Shown here: piece after piece, positions 10,207-21,512 of the stretch
Layout: each line of letters begins with the position of its first letter
Position numbering within the stretch: the first letter of the stretch is position 1
Assembly: GCA_015146655.1 (NCBI GenBank)
Contig: VKHL01000227.1
Location: forward strand, 1-33,632
DNA length: 33,632 bases
DNA from: Ochromonas danica
Lineage: Eukaryota > Sar > Chrysophyceae > Chromulinales > Chromulinaceae
Direction of reading: 5' to 3'
Translations under genes and position numbers: made by a program
The notes under the pieces: model-generated
What the model was told of the DNA's origin: nothing
The model's input: only the letters and a program-made list of their open reading frames with translations
Databases searched by the model: none

Positions 10207-12080
10207 CTATGACACGACAGGCTCTGGAGATGATGCTTTGCGGAAGCAGTAGATTGGCTCAGTCTCGTAGAGCTCGCAGCTCACGATCTCCCAGACCAAA
10301 CCTCTTCGACTGGCTTGCTCTAAGACACGATCCACAGGCACATTTCGACGAGCATAGGCTAAGAGGAACACACCCGCATCTACCCCAACACAACACAACA
10401 CAGTGATAACACAGTGGCAACAACACATTCCCTCATACAGTATGATAACCTACACTATACAGTATAGAGTACACTATAGTATGGTATACACTACACTACA
10501 GTGCAATACAGTATAGAGTACATTATGGTATACAGTATACACTACAGTGCAATACAGTATAGAGTACATTATGGTATACAGTATACACTACAGTGCAATA
10601 CAGTATAGAGTACATTATGGTATACAGTATACACTACAGTGCAATACAGTATAGAGTACATTATGGTATACAGTATACACTACAGTGCAATACAGTATAG
10701 AGTACATTATGGTATACAGTATACACTACAGTGCAATACAGTATAGAGTACATTATGGTATACAGTATACACTACAGTGCAATACAGTATAGAGTACATT
10801 ATGGTATACAGTATACACTACAGTGCAATACAGTATGGTATACACTATAGCACAGTATAGAGTACATTATGGTATACAGTATACACTACAGTATGATAAC
10901 CTACACTATACAGTATAGTACACTATAGTATGGTATACACTACAGTACAGTATAGAGTACATTATGGTATACAGTATACACTACAGTGCAATACAGTATG
11001 GTATACACTATAGTACAATGCAGTATGGTATAAACTACAGTACAATATAGAGTACAGTATACAGTACAGTATAGAGTACATTATCGTAAACAGTATCCCT
11101 CCAAACCCCCATGTACACAAAGTAAAGATGATGATGATAGCACTTACCATTCAAGATAGCCTGGACAGTATCCAATAACGGCTCAATTTGATCATCTTCA
11201 TAGATGACATCAGCTGCAATGATGACGTCAAAATGATGATCCGCATCCGAGGCAAAGTCTTCATGTTCTCCCCATAGCAAATAGGCTGTGTCGAAGGTGC
11301 AGTCATTGGCAATCTGGTTCTCAATGAGCAAGGTGAGGGTGTCTTCGTCACCATCTGTGGCAACCAAAGACTTGCAGACGTTGAGTTTGTCTACGAGAAT
11401 GGAGACCAAGCCCAGCCCTGCGCCTAACTCACACACTGTCTTGTTGGTGAAGATCTCAGGATGGTCTATGATGTATTGGCTTAAATGCTCTGCAGCACGC
11501 CAACTATCCATCATCATCACCACCACCAATGAGAATCATGACACCACCAGCACCACCAGCAGCAGCAGCAGCACAGGGAACGAATACCAATGATCGTACA
11601 ATGAGTGTATAGTCAGTCATCAGTTAGTGATGAGGAGGCAGTGTAAGGTATGACTTACATGGTGAGTCCTGTGCTCTGTAACGTCTGACCTAACTCTCGC
11701 TTCACTCCTTTAGCATCAAAAGTCACTCTTCGACTGCCATCTTTGGAGGTGTAGTCGATGTGGAAGATCTCCTCTCGATCTTGAACTTGGAAGTGTCTCT
11801 GAACAGACTTCAACAACGTGCGAGTGTTCTCAAGGTCACCACCATTGTTAGTCTGGTCTGCCTGACCTTCTTCTCCTTCTTCTTCATCATCTGCCTGGTC
11901 CACAATCGCCACGCCAGACTGTAAAGCAAATTCTCGTAATGCTTTGATAGTCTCCGCACTTAATCCAGAGAAGACATCATCAGAAGAGAACTCTTTACTC
12001 TTCTTGATCTCTTCCTTCTCTGTGGGAGCTTTCTTAGGAGACTGCTTGCCTTCTTTCTTCATCTTTTGTTTTGCTCTCAT
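10207..12080 (-). CDS. Methyltransf_16-type (METTL) SAM-dependent protein methyltransferase
   Basis: Exons 12080-11659, 11503-11148 and 10379-10207 join in frame to 316 residues. Exon 1 gives a charged N-terminus (Lys/Glu-rich, then an acidic run) of about 140 residues. The catalytic domain begins GLTIWRAAEHLS. Motif I is CELGAGLG (165-172), then ATDGDED, then FDVIIAADVIYEDD with the Asp-x-x-Tyr motif typical of seven-beta-strand lysine methyltransferases. The last exon supplies GVFLLAYARRNVP. The family trimethylates lysines on translation factors or chaperones; the substrate cannot be told here. The second intron is 768 bp, unusually long for this window, and filled with minisatellite. The start at 12080 is preferred because upstream in-frame sequence is hydrophobic and unlike the family; an ATG at 12152 is the alternative. 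Confidence 0.85.
10430..11090. repeat. 46-bp minisatellite array in methyltransferase intron 2
   Basis: Seven identical tandem copies of a 46-bp unit run from 10501 to 10822. Degenerate copies flank them on both sides (about 10430-10500 and 10823-11090). Each unit contains GTATAC palindromes and the words TACAGTATA and ATACAGTATAGAG, so each copy can pair with itself. There are no unique spacers between copies, which excludes a CRISPR array. Confidence 0.93.
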
Positions 12081-12341
12081 CCATGGAAGAAGAAAAACCA
12101 GCTGGACAAAATGGTAAAACCAAAAGTGGTAAAATATGTCAAAATAGCGCAAAGAGGGTGTATATTATGTCTATGCGGGGGAAGGCCAGAAGAAGAAGCG
12201 AAGAATTTGCTATGAGGTCTCCCAAGAGAAGTGGACGAGTGGCGATCTTGCCAAGAAGATGGAGAGAGGATGTGATAGATAGGATAGGATAGATATTGAC
12301 AAGTCATTGAATCAAATAGGACCAAGGAGTCAGATATCAAG
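12081..12341. promoter_or_regulatory. Divergent promoter between methyltransferase and small ORF
   Basis: This 261-bp interval lies between the methyltransferase start (minus) and the ATG at 12342 (plus). A short GATAGGATAGGATAG repeat lies at about 12279-12294. No named element was identified. Its role as a shared promoter depends on the downstream small ORF being real. Confidence 0.35.
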
Positions 12342-12674
12342 ATGGCTGCAACAGGGTCTTCTTCTATTGCCAAGAGACAGCCAGAGAGGGGAAGTGATGG
12401 AAGTGACAGAGGTGATGTGGTTAGTGTGACTGTCATTGGCAGTGAGAGAGAAGGAAGTGGAGGTGTTGACCAGTGGGCAGCTGCCTGCAAAGAGTTCTTC
12501 TCCTACTTCTTCTTCTTCTCTCTCATTGACGACAACTGTGACGATACTGACACACACAGTCAAAGTCACAGTCACACTACTGCTACTGCCTCTACCAGGT
12601 CTGCTTCCCCTTCACAAGGCACCAAGCTGTCTTCTCTCTTGCTAGACAGTGTGTTGGCAGAGCATTCCTTCTAA
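12342..12674 (+). CDS. Unrecognised small protein, 110 residues
   Basis: The ORF opens with a good context (AAGATGGCT) and ends TAA at 12672-12674. The N-terminus is Gly/Ser/Asp-rich. The middle has an aromatic run (CKEFFSYFFFFSLIDD) and the rest is Ser/Thr/His-rich, partly from CACAGT-type repeats. No family is recognised and no transmembrane helix is convincing. It could be a real small gene divergent from the methyltransferase, an exon of a spliced gene, or chance; an overlapping minus-strand ORF of similar length weakens the case. Confidence 0.35.
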   Translation: MAATGSSSIAKRQPERGSDGSDRGDVVSVTVIGSEREGSGGVDQWAAACKEFFSYFFFFSLIDDNCDDTDTHSQSHSHTTATASTRSASPSQGTKLSSLLLDSVLAEHSF

Positions 12675-14917
12675 CCCACACACCACACACAGTCTACTAC
12701 CTGTACAGCATACAGCATAGGCTATCTACTGTACTATACTAGTCTAGTCCATTGTGGTCTATACTGTACAGTACACAGTCTACGCTGTAGTCTACTGTAG
12801 GCTGTACGTACATACTTACACAGCACTATGATGCTACCATGATGATGTCATCACTACATAGTACAGTAGTGTAGTGTTTGTTGTTATTATTGGCTATTAT
12901 TCATGTTATTGATAATGTTATTGTTCTCAATCATTGGCTATACAATATGCAGCTTGTCCTTCTTCTTGTGTGACCAGTTTGATGATTCTCATAGCCTGAT
13001 GAGAGTATCTGATATGCGGTACTGTAACTTCATATTTAAGCTTCATGACTATTTCAACAAACCTTTTCTTCTCACTCTAATGGCATGATACGGGATACTA
13101 CAGTAGTCAACCAATACATAGACTACTGTAGACTAACTCATGTTATGTGTTAACGTTAGTTGCCATCAAATTTGTTTTGCAACAGTCATCAATCATCGTC
13201 GATCAATCGTATCTCTCCCCCTTGAGGAGGTGAGAGAAGAGTAGCAAGCAGAAGACACAAGATAGAGTCACTCTGTCTTCTACTAGACACTACAGTAGAC
13301 ACCTCCTCATCTCCTCCTCAAGCACTACTTCCTCCTTCCTTCCTTCCCTAAGATTATTTCGAGCAGCAGCAACAACAACAACAACGCAGTAGTCTTTGCC
13401 AAGCAAGGTAGTCTACTACCCACAAGCAGAGAAGACTCAGCACCACACAGCACATAGCACACATCAGACAACAATCAAGTCCATAAGAACTGCAAATAAG
13501 TATACTATTGTAACTAACAAAACTAATGATAGTTCCTCCACATAAGGGTTTGACTATGTATGATTGGTTTGACACAGAGAGACGAGGTGAATCAATCATA
13601 TCACACATATCATTCTCTCTGTCTTGTCTAGCAGTCATTATGCTCTTTGGTTTCAACATACAAGAACAGTAAAATCCTCAAAAAAAAGAAAAAATTCCAA
13701 AACGGGGAAGACAAAGTAGTAAGAGAATCATCATCATCATCATCAGCAGCACTATCATCATCATCAATAGTGACTAGTAGCTTTGTTATAGTAATAATTG
13801 AGGAATGGCTGACAGTGAGTCAGTCAGTCCTCTGGAGGAAATGCTGCTAGAAGACAGACAGAGAGAAGAGCAGATACTATAGCACCTAGCCTAGTAGACT
13901 AGCCGTTCATCAACTGCTGCGACAGAACATCTTTCTCACGTCTGCTGTTCTTCTAACTATATATATATGACATGACATGTATCACAAAATGCCGTCCCAA
14001 CTCAGTGAGCATCATCATCATCATCATCATCGTATCCATCAAATCACAAGACAAAACAAAATCACACAAGCTGGCCTAGCAAATGAACAACACGCAACAA
14101 AGAATCATTACAGATTGAGAATATTGCAAGAGCTGTGAGACATGTTCCTGTTCTATCCATGCCTACAATCAATTAGAAGGGAGTTAAAGACACATCTCAC
14201 AGGACATGATCTTTTTCACAGGATCAACTGCATCATCCTTTCATTGTTGTAATTTATAGTAATTGATATAGTGGCAAATCGATCCAATGATAGAAGGAAC
14301 GATGGGAATAACTTAATACTATTGATGATGACAAGGTAGGAATATCGATCAAGCAATCAGCTAACTTAGTCTAGGCTATAGTAGCTGTTGGCAGTGTGAC
14401 ACTGCTCTATCTCTACGCCATTGCTTTCCATTCCATGGAACAACCATATCAACACAACAGAAAAATGAACTAACAACCAAAGAAGGAATCAAAACGAAGG
14501 AGGAAAGCCGTGTCAGAAGTAGTGTAAGACGATGGTGCGAGGGCCCAGACCCTCTTGGTCTACTAGTCTATGACAATCAATCCACCCAGCAAAGGAGAGG
14601 ATGAACAGGCAGGGGAGAGGATGAGGAAAGGCGAAGAAGAATTTGTTGTTTAATGCGAGATTAGAATAACCTGTACACCAGCAAGGTAGTGCTGCAGGGA
14701 TAGAATAGAATAGAATAGAATAGGACTGTATCGCATCATGGGAGAGGAGGTGGTAGACTAGATGACAATGGTCAATCTGTTGAGAAGAAGAAAATGTTGT
14801 GTTTATCGGATTGATACTAGTATTTTGTTTGGAGAAGGAAATGAAGATACAACGTGAAAACGCAAACCAATGGATACCACCACAAAACACCACTCATTGC
14901 CTTCATCATCATAATCG
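12675..14917. other. 2.2-kb region without a convincing gene
   Basis: Short ORFs on both strands have no protein-like character. The sequence is rich in microsatellites and short palindromic words: CTACTGTAG/GTACTGTAC words at about 12680-12830, CAG/CAA runs at 13360-13385, CAT runs at about 13731-13760 and 14010-14030, TATATATAT at 13960, and AATAG repeats at 14701-14723. One TTCCATGGAA palindrome lies at 14431-14440. No tRNA-like cloverleaf was seen. The right end probably contains the 3' UTR of the GAF-like gene. Confidence 0.5.
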
Positions 14918-17900
14918 TCATCGGCTTTGTTTATATCCTTCTGCATCAATCGGCACGACCCCATGAAGATGTCCAAAGGATGTGTTTGATACTGACAATT
15001 GTTGTTGTGATTGTTTGTGTCTACTTTGTATCACAGCAGCAGGAGCATGGACAACACCTGATGCCACGCTTTTAATGCCCGAAACTAGACTGCCAAAGAG
15101 ATGTCCAATGGCAGTCAATGGCGAGCCTGCTGCCCCCACTGTTCCACTCGCTGTTTCAGCAGGAAAAGTTGCATTAAGTTGAGCATTTTTCCTGGTCATT
15201 TGATTCTTCGGTTTGTTCGCATTCTTGTTACGTCGTATACGAGCACCATAGTCCAGATCGCTTGCATCGCGTTGACGGTAGGAGAAGTCTACCTCTGGAC
15301 GATTCTTCTTCACACTTAAATGATGGAAAACTCTCTTATTTCCATAATCACGAGTCAGATGCAAGGAGTCCAGCATCTCTTGACTCACACCTTCATAATC
15401 CGCCATAGCAGAGAAACTTCCACGACTAATCGTTGGATGTGGTTGTGGAGGTTGTAATGGAAGATGGAAATGGCATGGAATAAGAATCATAAAGGTTGCA
15501 GGAGAACCCACACCATCGGTATCAAAGGGAGCAATAGCAACAGAAGAGCCAGGATCAATCTCTTGCAAGAAGTCGCTTAATACATGCAACATCTCCAAGG
15601 AAGCGTTCAAAGCTGCTTCGTGCGGCTGATTCGATGATTCCCCAAGAGCAGAAAGCCGCCTTGGCATGAAAGAACTGGGTGGTTGTTGGTCTAAGCTTAT
15701 GCCATCCATAGCCGCCGATGCATTAAGACCTCCAATCTCATTGCCCATAGTTCCACCCGCTGCAGCTACAGCCGCTGCCAATGAGTTCTCAGGTGACCAC
15801 TTAGCACGCTGAGTGGCTTGGCCGGCAAGGTTTAAGATATCGATTATATGATTCGACATGGGATTGCTCTCACTATTCGATGTGAGGCTTGTAGCCGTTT
15901 TGAGGAGGATGGGTTTAACTTTGTCGCCATCGTAGACATCCAATGGCTGGAAGAACACTCTCAAATAACCGTGTTGTAGTCGTCCATACTTATTGTGACC
16001 ACTTCCCCCTCCTCCACCACTGGAATGCACGGAAGAAGCTGCAGTGGAATTGGTCTCTTGAGAAGACCTCCTTCGTCGAGGCGAGGTTGTGGCTTCTTCC
16101 TCTTGGCCTTCCCCATCAAGTGACGTTGACCTCCGAGCTCTTGGTCGTGCGGTAATGTGATAGCGATTGGTGGCACGGAGTAGACTGTTCTTGTCTGATT
16201 CCTCTCCATCATGGCTGCAGTCGATTGTCAGCCCCCGCGAGATGTCCACACGGGGAGAGTTACTGCCATTCCCGACATTTTCATCATGTGATCCTTCAAT
16301 TTCATCTGTTTTCCCTTCGTCCATGGCGTCACCCAGACCACTGCTACTCCGTCGTCTAGAATATTGCCGAGTGGTCTCTGGATCACCTTCGCTGGCATCG
16401 TGACTGACAGAAGTAGACACACTGCGTCTATTAATCGAATGCTGTTGTTTTTTCTCACTGGAACTGACACTTGCAGTTGTATTCATAATCTCATGATATC
16501 TTGGATTGTAATAGTCGATCACTCCATGTGATTCGAATTGAATGGTGACTTGTGCACTGGAACAGTATTGAGCCCATCGTAGAATCAATCCCTCCAAGAA
16601 GAAGACCAAGTGTGCATAGAATGTACGATGCGCACAATGGGCTAATACAGGTTCCATTGCATAAGACCACATGAGCATATGATCTGGCATTAACTTCGAC
16701 ATGCCTTGCAGAATTGTGTTCATTGTCTATTGGAGCAAGTCACAGCCACACATTATGACAATCATCATATGACAAGGATAGCTATTAGAAGGAGTCCTAA
16801 CCTGTACAAAGCCTACAGACTCAGTCTGGAAGCAAGAGATGTAATAGCTTGTTTTGTCCGTGGAGGTATAGTTCTTTGCAACTACCAATGCTCTCTCGAT
16901 AGCAGATTGCAGATGTTGATTGATCGAGTCAAAGTTAGGCAGCAGATCAATCATTTCCTTCCATGCACTCTCATGGCGAGGCGTGCCTGGCACATGAAGG
17001 ATGGAACCAATCGAGGGTTCTTGTCGTGTCGCGGAGAATTCCAAATGTGCAGATCGGGGAGTGGAAGTGATTAAGATCTGGTTGTTCTTCTTTGTGGGCG
17101 AGGTGCGTATTCTTAGACCAAAGGCTGCCATGAGACTATTGGCATTGGCTTCATCTTCTTGCTGCTCATAACAAAGTGGCTGAGAGGCGGCGGATGGACT
17201 AGCAGGTAAAGCTTCTTCATCGATGAGTCTGGAATAGATCGCATCCATCTTCTCCAATGTCGTGGTAGCTGTCGCGAGATAGCACTATTACAACAAATCA
17301 TATCATTAATAATCACAAAAAGGAGAACCAGATAAGAGTCGTATGGAAAGTGTGTACCTTAATACTAGACATTAAGACAGAGATGATGGTTAGGTTGGCA
17401 ATCGTATTAGCAATATCTGCATCTCTTCGCATTTGATATCGTTCTTCAATCATTGCAGAGACTTCACAAGCGAACATGATATCATTACTATCAAATCTGC
17501 GAGGTATCCTTGAAGTCAAAATTAATGTGCCACGTCGACCATCACTGAGGATGACATTAATCCCCAGATACCCACGTATACTATATTTCAATTGATCTTT
17601 AATGGAGGAAGGCATACGTGGCTCAAGGATAATATCAGGACAAGTCATAAATGATTGATATCCGTGTCGTAATAGACTGGATGGAGTGAATAAAATACGA
17701 TGTGCATTTTTCTCTACAATTATCGCGCTGTTCATCTACATGACCAGACGAAGAAAACATCAATCAGGTCATCCATGAAGAGTGAGGGATGAAGAGGAAT
17801 TTACCTTAAATCTGCGTCGCAATAAAGACAAGAGTTTACTACATTCAGTTGTTTCTTTCTCTGCGAGGGATAGACCACAAGTTGCAAGAGAGCATTCAGC

Positions 17901-18074
17901 ATAAAGAAGATGATCTTCAGGTGGAATGAGAGCAGTGTCGGGATGGAGGAAGTGTGGATTGCTTGACAAACCACCCTCTTCTCCCGCAGGGCTGATGTCA
18001 TTGTCCACTTCACCAATCGCCCTCTGCTTCTGCTTCTCACTGCTACTACTACAACTACTACTGCCTTCTTCCAT
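14918..18074 (-). CDS. GAF-like domain protein with long low-complexity C-terminal region
   Basis: Exons 18074-17805, 17735-17358, 17284-16802 and 16726-14918 all join in phase 0, giving 979 residues. Residues about 45-215 read as a GAF-like sensor fold: an N-terminal helix with KETTECSKLLSLLRRRFK, then AIIVEKNAHRILF, IRGYLGINVILSDGR and GTLILTSRIPRRF, ending in a helix with SAMIEERYQMRRDADIAN. Residues 216-390 are of unknown fold, with conserved-looking aromatic segments (FYAHLVFFLEGLILRWAQY). The rest is Ser/Arg/Asn/Gly-rich and probably disordered, with an island near FLQEIDPGSSVAIAPFD. GAF domains bind cyclic nucleotides or other small ligands; no catalytic output domain is identified. 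A cytosolic signalling or scaffold role is inference. Confidence 0.72.
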
Positions 18075-18712
18075 TATGACATCTTTTTCTTCCTTATACT
18101 AACATGAATAATACTACTTTAAAATCAGTAACAAGTCTGAGATAATTCTTAATTTTCTAAAGGTGATTAGACGCTAAACTAGTCAAACAACTAACGCACC
18201 CTCAGCACAAGTCTTGCTTCGCTCTTCCTGCTCTTGACTGCCTCCTTTCCGCTTCTTCACACCGCAACACTGCACTGCCCCCTCCCCACTGTGCACTTCC
18301 CCACTGTGCTGCACTGCAGTATATACAGCAGCACTCACCGCTGTTCTCACTCCACATCATTTTTTCCTACCGAAAGTGCAAAAAAGTGAGTTAAAAGTGT
18401 GGAAAAGGCAAGTTTGAAAACCGCGCATTCTGATTTCCATTTTGTCTGGGAGAAACAACGACAACCATTCATTGCATTTGTAGTAGATATACTGTACAAG
18501 TACAGCAAGCAGAAGAGGCTTGGAATTTGAAGAAAATTATCATCTGAATAGTAAGACCATTAGGATATATACATGTGTCATATCAACTCTTATAAGTATC
18601 ATACTAATAATCATTATGTACAAAAAAAGGAAGTTTCAAACAAGTTTGCCAAGATAATATCATATTGGCGAACAAGCAAATTCATAGACAATATCCACTA
18701 TTTGGAATATTA
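18075..18712. other. Intergenic region upstream of GAF-like gene
   Basis: These 638 bp lie between two minus-strand genes, so they should contain the promoter of the GAF-like gene and the 3' UTR of the four-TM gene. A Cys/Thr-rich repeat of CCCCACTGTGC type at about 18285-18320 and a TATATA at 18320 are visible. No ORF of interest is seen. Confidence 0.4.
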
Positions 18713-19876
18713 TTAGACCATATGTACTCCGCCTGGGCCTATGGAAGAAGATCGCGCTAAGTGGCCACTGCTATTGTTGCTACTCAAACTACTGGGCCGG
18801 CCACTACTATCTTGGCAACTAAAGTTACCACTCCCACTCCCACTCACAGTCCCAGTGCCACTAACACTGCCACTGCTATCAAGCAGTACAGTCGGAGAGA
18901 GGAAGAGATTATGATTGCTACTTGACGAAACTTGTCGCGCACTTCTACCGTAAGATGATGGAGGAAGTGGAAGAGGACTTGTCCAACTGTTCGTGCGACT
19001 TAAAGAAATACTTGAAGCTCTGCTATTTCGCCCTTCAGTTCGTGATTGTGTCCCAGACTTTGATGCAAGCACAGCAGAAGGGAGCATGTGGGTACTGCCC
19101 GCCATGGCGCCAACATCATGCAAGCTGGTTGATGTGCTGGACACGTTGGACGAAGAAGAGCCATAACCCCTCCCATGCCATATATAGCCAATAGGACCGT
19201 GCAAGATAGACAAGACAGAGTAGCTCTGCACTGAGCTGCTTTGCTCTGCCAATTGCCTCAAGACAGCCGCACTGTTCTCATCATAATTGTATTTTACAAA
19301 CTCCCAATAACGATAGAGAATATTCGCAGCATAGAGTTGAAAGAAAAAGAAGACCAAGCTGATTAACAAGTTGAAATGTGCTTTACGATTGGAGGCATTG
19401 AATTCAATAGCAAAGATGATAATATCCAGGACATTGAAAAGCAAGGTGATGCCTGAGCTAATCAACGCCCACCGCGTGCGCGGATAATAGATTAACCGTA
19501 GAATAATCAAGGTATTGATAGTGTATCCAATAGGTGCAATGAGTGAGAGGATAGCGGGTAGGGAAAGCATGGCGTGTCTGGCGGTGACTAACGCGTAGAG
19601 CACGTCGATGGTGATGATGCCAGAGTTCATCACTACGATCAGCCACAGCAGACACTTATACTGTCCATAGCTTAATGCTTTACCAGTCAAGTAATGATGG
19701 CATGGCGTGGAGGCCATCTTGATTGGGCCGATGTCTGACCTGCCGGCTGTGAGGTCGGATGATGCTGACGCAGTGGTGGAGTGACGCGGAGAAGATTCAG
19801 CCCCAGGCCGAGGATCACCATGGTCATCACCTCTACCACTCCCATCTACAGCATCTTTCTTCTCCTCTTCTAACAT
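18713..19876 (-). CDS. Four-TM membrane protein with Ser-rich tail, unrecognised
   Basis: An intronless ORF of 387 residues. The first 65 residues are polar and Ser/Asp-rich. Four hydrophobic segments follow closely at about 75-97, 104-131, 136-159 and 167-190, the last with LLISLVFFFFQLYAANILYRYW. The C-terminal half (200-387) is hydrophilic and dominated by Ser, Gly and Asn, partly from GTVSGSGSG-type hexamer repeats. Both termini are therefore probably cytosolic (inference). No family is recognised; tetraspanin-type Cys motifs are absent. The ATG at 19874-19876 lies 62 bp from the left edge of a large duplicated segment, so the promoter may have been altered by that rearrangement. Confidence 0.68.
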   Translation of the reverse strand: MLEEEKKDAVDGSGRGDDHGDPRPGAESSPRHSTTASASSDLTAGRSDIGPIKMASTPCHHYLTGKALSYGQYKCLLWLIVVMNSGIITIDVLYALVTARHAMLSLPAILSLIAPIGYTINTLIILRLIYYPRTRWALISSGITLLFNVLDIIIFAIEFNASNRKAHFNLLISLVFFFFQLYAANILYRYWEFVKYNYDENSAAVLRQLAEQSSSVQSYSVLSILHGPIGYIWHGRGYGSSSSNVSSTSTSLHDVGAMAGSTHMLPSAVLASKSGTQSRTEGRNSRASSISLSRTNSWTSPLPLPPSSYGRSARQVSSSSNHNLFLSPTVLLDSSGSVSGTGTVSGSGSGNFSCQDSSGRPSSLSSNNSSGHLARSSSIGPGGVHMV

Positions 19877-19937
19877 GGTGTCAGGGTGAGTCAGAGGGAG
19901 GGTCAGGGCTGTCCCCAGCTGTGATGAAGGCAGCAGA

Positions 19938-21158
19938 TTCAGATCAAGAGGTGGATGGATTCTCCCTCCTCCAGATTTCAGATCTCCAAATCTGGAGATT
20001 GGAGTTACAAACCTATCGCATACCAGTATGCCGCTAGCCCATGGGCATCCATGTGGAGCTGCTAATGTTGGATGTAGCTAAAAGGTCACCTGTACCTTGA
20101 AGTCATATCATATTCCACAAGTGCTGGAGAGCTAAAATGCGGTCCTAATTGATGTTGATTTAACATGCTTATATGCATTGAAGATAAACAGTCGAGAGTT
20201 AATTCACAAAAGGAAAAAAGCAACACAACAAGTCTGAATATGTCTCATTGCATGACAATTCTAACATTATTCTACTATACCAGAACCACCTCCAAATCCT
20301 ACTATGAGGAGATAGACTATACACCACACTAGACCACAGAGTGCAAAGCTAGACTACACTACACCACACTACACTAGCCTACACTACTACCCTACTTTAT
20401 AAAAAGCAACGCATGCGCTAACACAAGCGCTGAAAATATACTACATGGAAGCCTAACTATGAGGATTTGGGAGTGAAGTCAAAGACAGGCGAGTGACGCA
20501 CAGCAGTCACAATCACAAAGATGACGACAAAGGCAATAAGTAGCCAAAGAGAGACGAGGAAGCCTCGGAAGGTGAACAAGGTCTTCTTGCCGATACACTT
20601 CCCTGTCCAAGGGCAGTGGTGGTCTAGGTCCACTATGCAGACCCCACAGTCATAGCAGTGAGAGGCATTCCATGGCCGATCAAGCTTGCAGAAAGTACAT
20701 TCCATCTTTTTGAATCCTCCTTCAGTTCCCCCCAGTTCAACGTTCAGAGAGGCTTCCTGGGAGTCAGTGATGGTTCGGAAGACGATACCTGGGTCAGAGC
20801 ATGCTGTCAATGTAAAGAACCTATCACAACAAGGAGTCATCAGTGGCGGCGGTGGGTGGTGACAGGAGGGAGGTGTCGTACACGAGGACGGAGAAGCCCA
20901 GCAGGACAGTGACGAAGATCACCCCGCCACCCCATCCCACAGCAATATTGTTGATAAAGAGCACAGTGGGTACGATGACCAACGCGTAGGTGACGAGCAT
21001 GCAGGGCCAGTCAGGCCCCACGAAGAGCTGGAAGGGGAAGAAGGAAGACCTCTTCCCAAAGAGCAGAATGGTCCTACCCACACGATGAGGGAAGTAGAAT
21101 ACACGTCCATCTTCCAGAAGCTCTACTTCTTTAGAAGGAAAACGAGCTCCACAAACAA
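19938..21158. repeat. Long direct repeat, copy 1 (about 1.22 kb)
   Basis: This segment matches 24059-25295 base for base as far as I could compare, except that copy 2 has 16 extra bases (two more AGATCTCC units) near the left end. The offset is 4121 bp left of that difference and 4137 bp right of it. It carries a DHHC palmitoyltransferase gene and its 3' flank. Near-identity of both coding and noncoding parts implies a recent duplication, or an assembly or haplotype artefact. Confidence 0.93.
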
Positions 21159-21210
21159 GCTGCTGGCCAGAAGAAAAAGCTGCTGGCCGTGTGGCAGCTT
21201 TGGACACCAT
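20457..21210 (-). CDS. DHHC palmitoyltransferase, copy 1, with chimeric N-terminus
   Basis: Exons 21210-20882 and 20820-20457 give 230 residues. From CGARFPSKEV onward the protein is identical to copy 2 (24594-25302). The native first residues MSIV are missing because the repeat ends at 21158. The reading frame instead continues into sequence that is antisense to the neighbouring PDI fragment and finds an ATG at 21210, so about 19 N-terminal residues are new (MVSKAATRPAAFSSGQQL). The native promoter is lost. The DHHC catalytic core (HCPWTGKCIG) is intact. It may be a transcribed chimera or a dead copy; the sequence cannot decide. Confidence 0.6.
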
Positions 21211-21493
21211 TGTCTCAGCTGCTGGCTATGTCGTCACTGAAGATGTGATTGCTCAACTTAAGACTGCTGTTTCTCAGTTACAAGGAAAGGAAAGCAAATG
21301 TGGTCAGATCTATCTCGCAGTGGCGGAGAAGATTCTTGCCAAGGGAAGCGAGTACATTGTCAAGGAGACGGGCAGATTAACCAAGGTAGCTGCCGGATCT
21401 AGCGTTAAGCCCGAGTCCAAGAATCAGTTCTTGCTTAAGATCAATGTCTTGAATGCTTTCAGAGCCTCTGCAGCAGGTGAGGATGAGCCGTAA
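21159..21493 (+). pseudogene. 3' fragment of a protein disulfide isomerase (ERp29c/PDI-D region)
   Basis: From about 21173 the plus strand encodes AAGRVAALDTIVSAAGY, then the helical D domain (GQIYLAVAEKILAKGSEYI, RLTKVAAG, NQFLLKINVLNAF), ending at a TAA at 21491-21493. This matches the C-terminal ERp29c-type domain of two-thioredoxin PDIs. No start codon, signal peptide or thioredoxin domain precedes it; the DHHC repeat abuts instead. The matching upstream part lies 2 kb to the right, at 23539-24058. The C-terminus ends GEDEP, with no KDEL-type retention signal. A direct repeat of GCTGCTGGCC (21159 and 21179) marks the junction. Confidence 0.8.
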
Positions 21494-21512
21494 GTTAAGA
21501 TGAAGAATCAAG

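Noticed and set aside
10501-10822. CRISPR-like array of direct repeats
   Set aside because: The 46-bp units are contiguous with no unique spacers, in an intron of a eukaryotic gene.
12903-13088. Short hydrophobic plus-strand ORF
   Set aside because: AT-rich chance ORF with no context or motif.
14513-14893. 126-residue minus-strand ORF
   Set aside because: No protein-like pattern and no splice link to the GAF-like gene, which already has a stop at 14918.
20658-20912. 84-residue plus-strand ORF present in both DHHC repeats (also at 24795)
   Set aside because: Antisense shadow of the DHHC exons.
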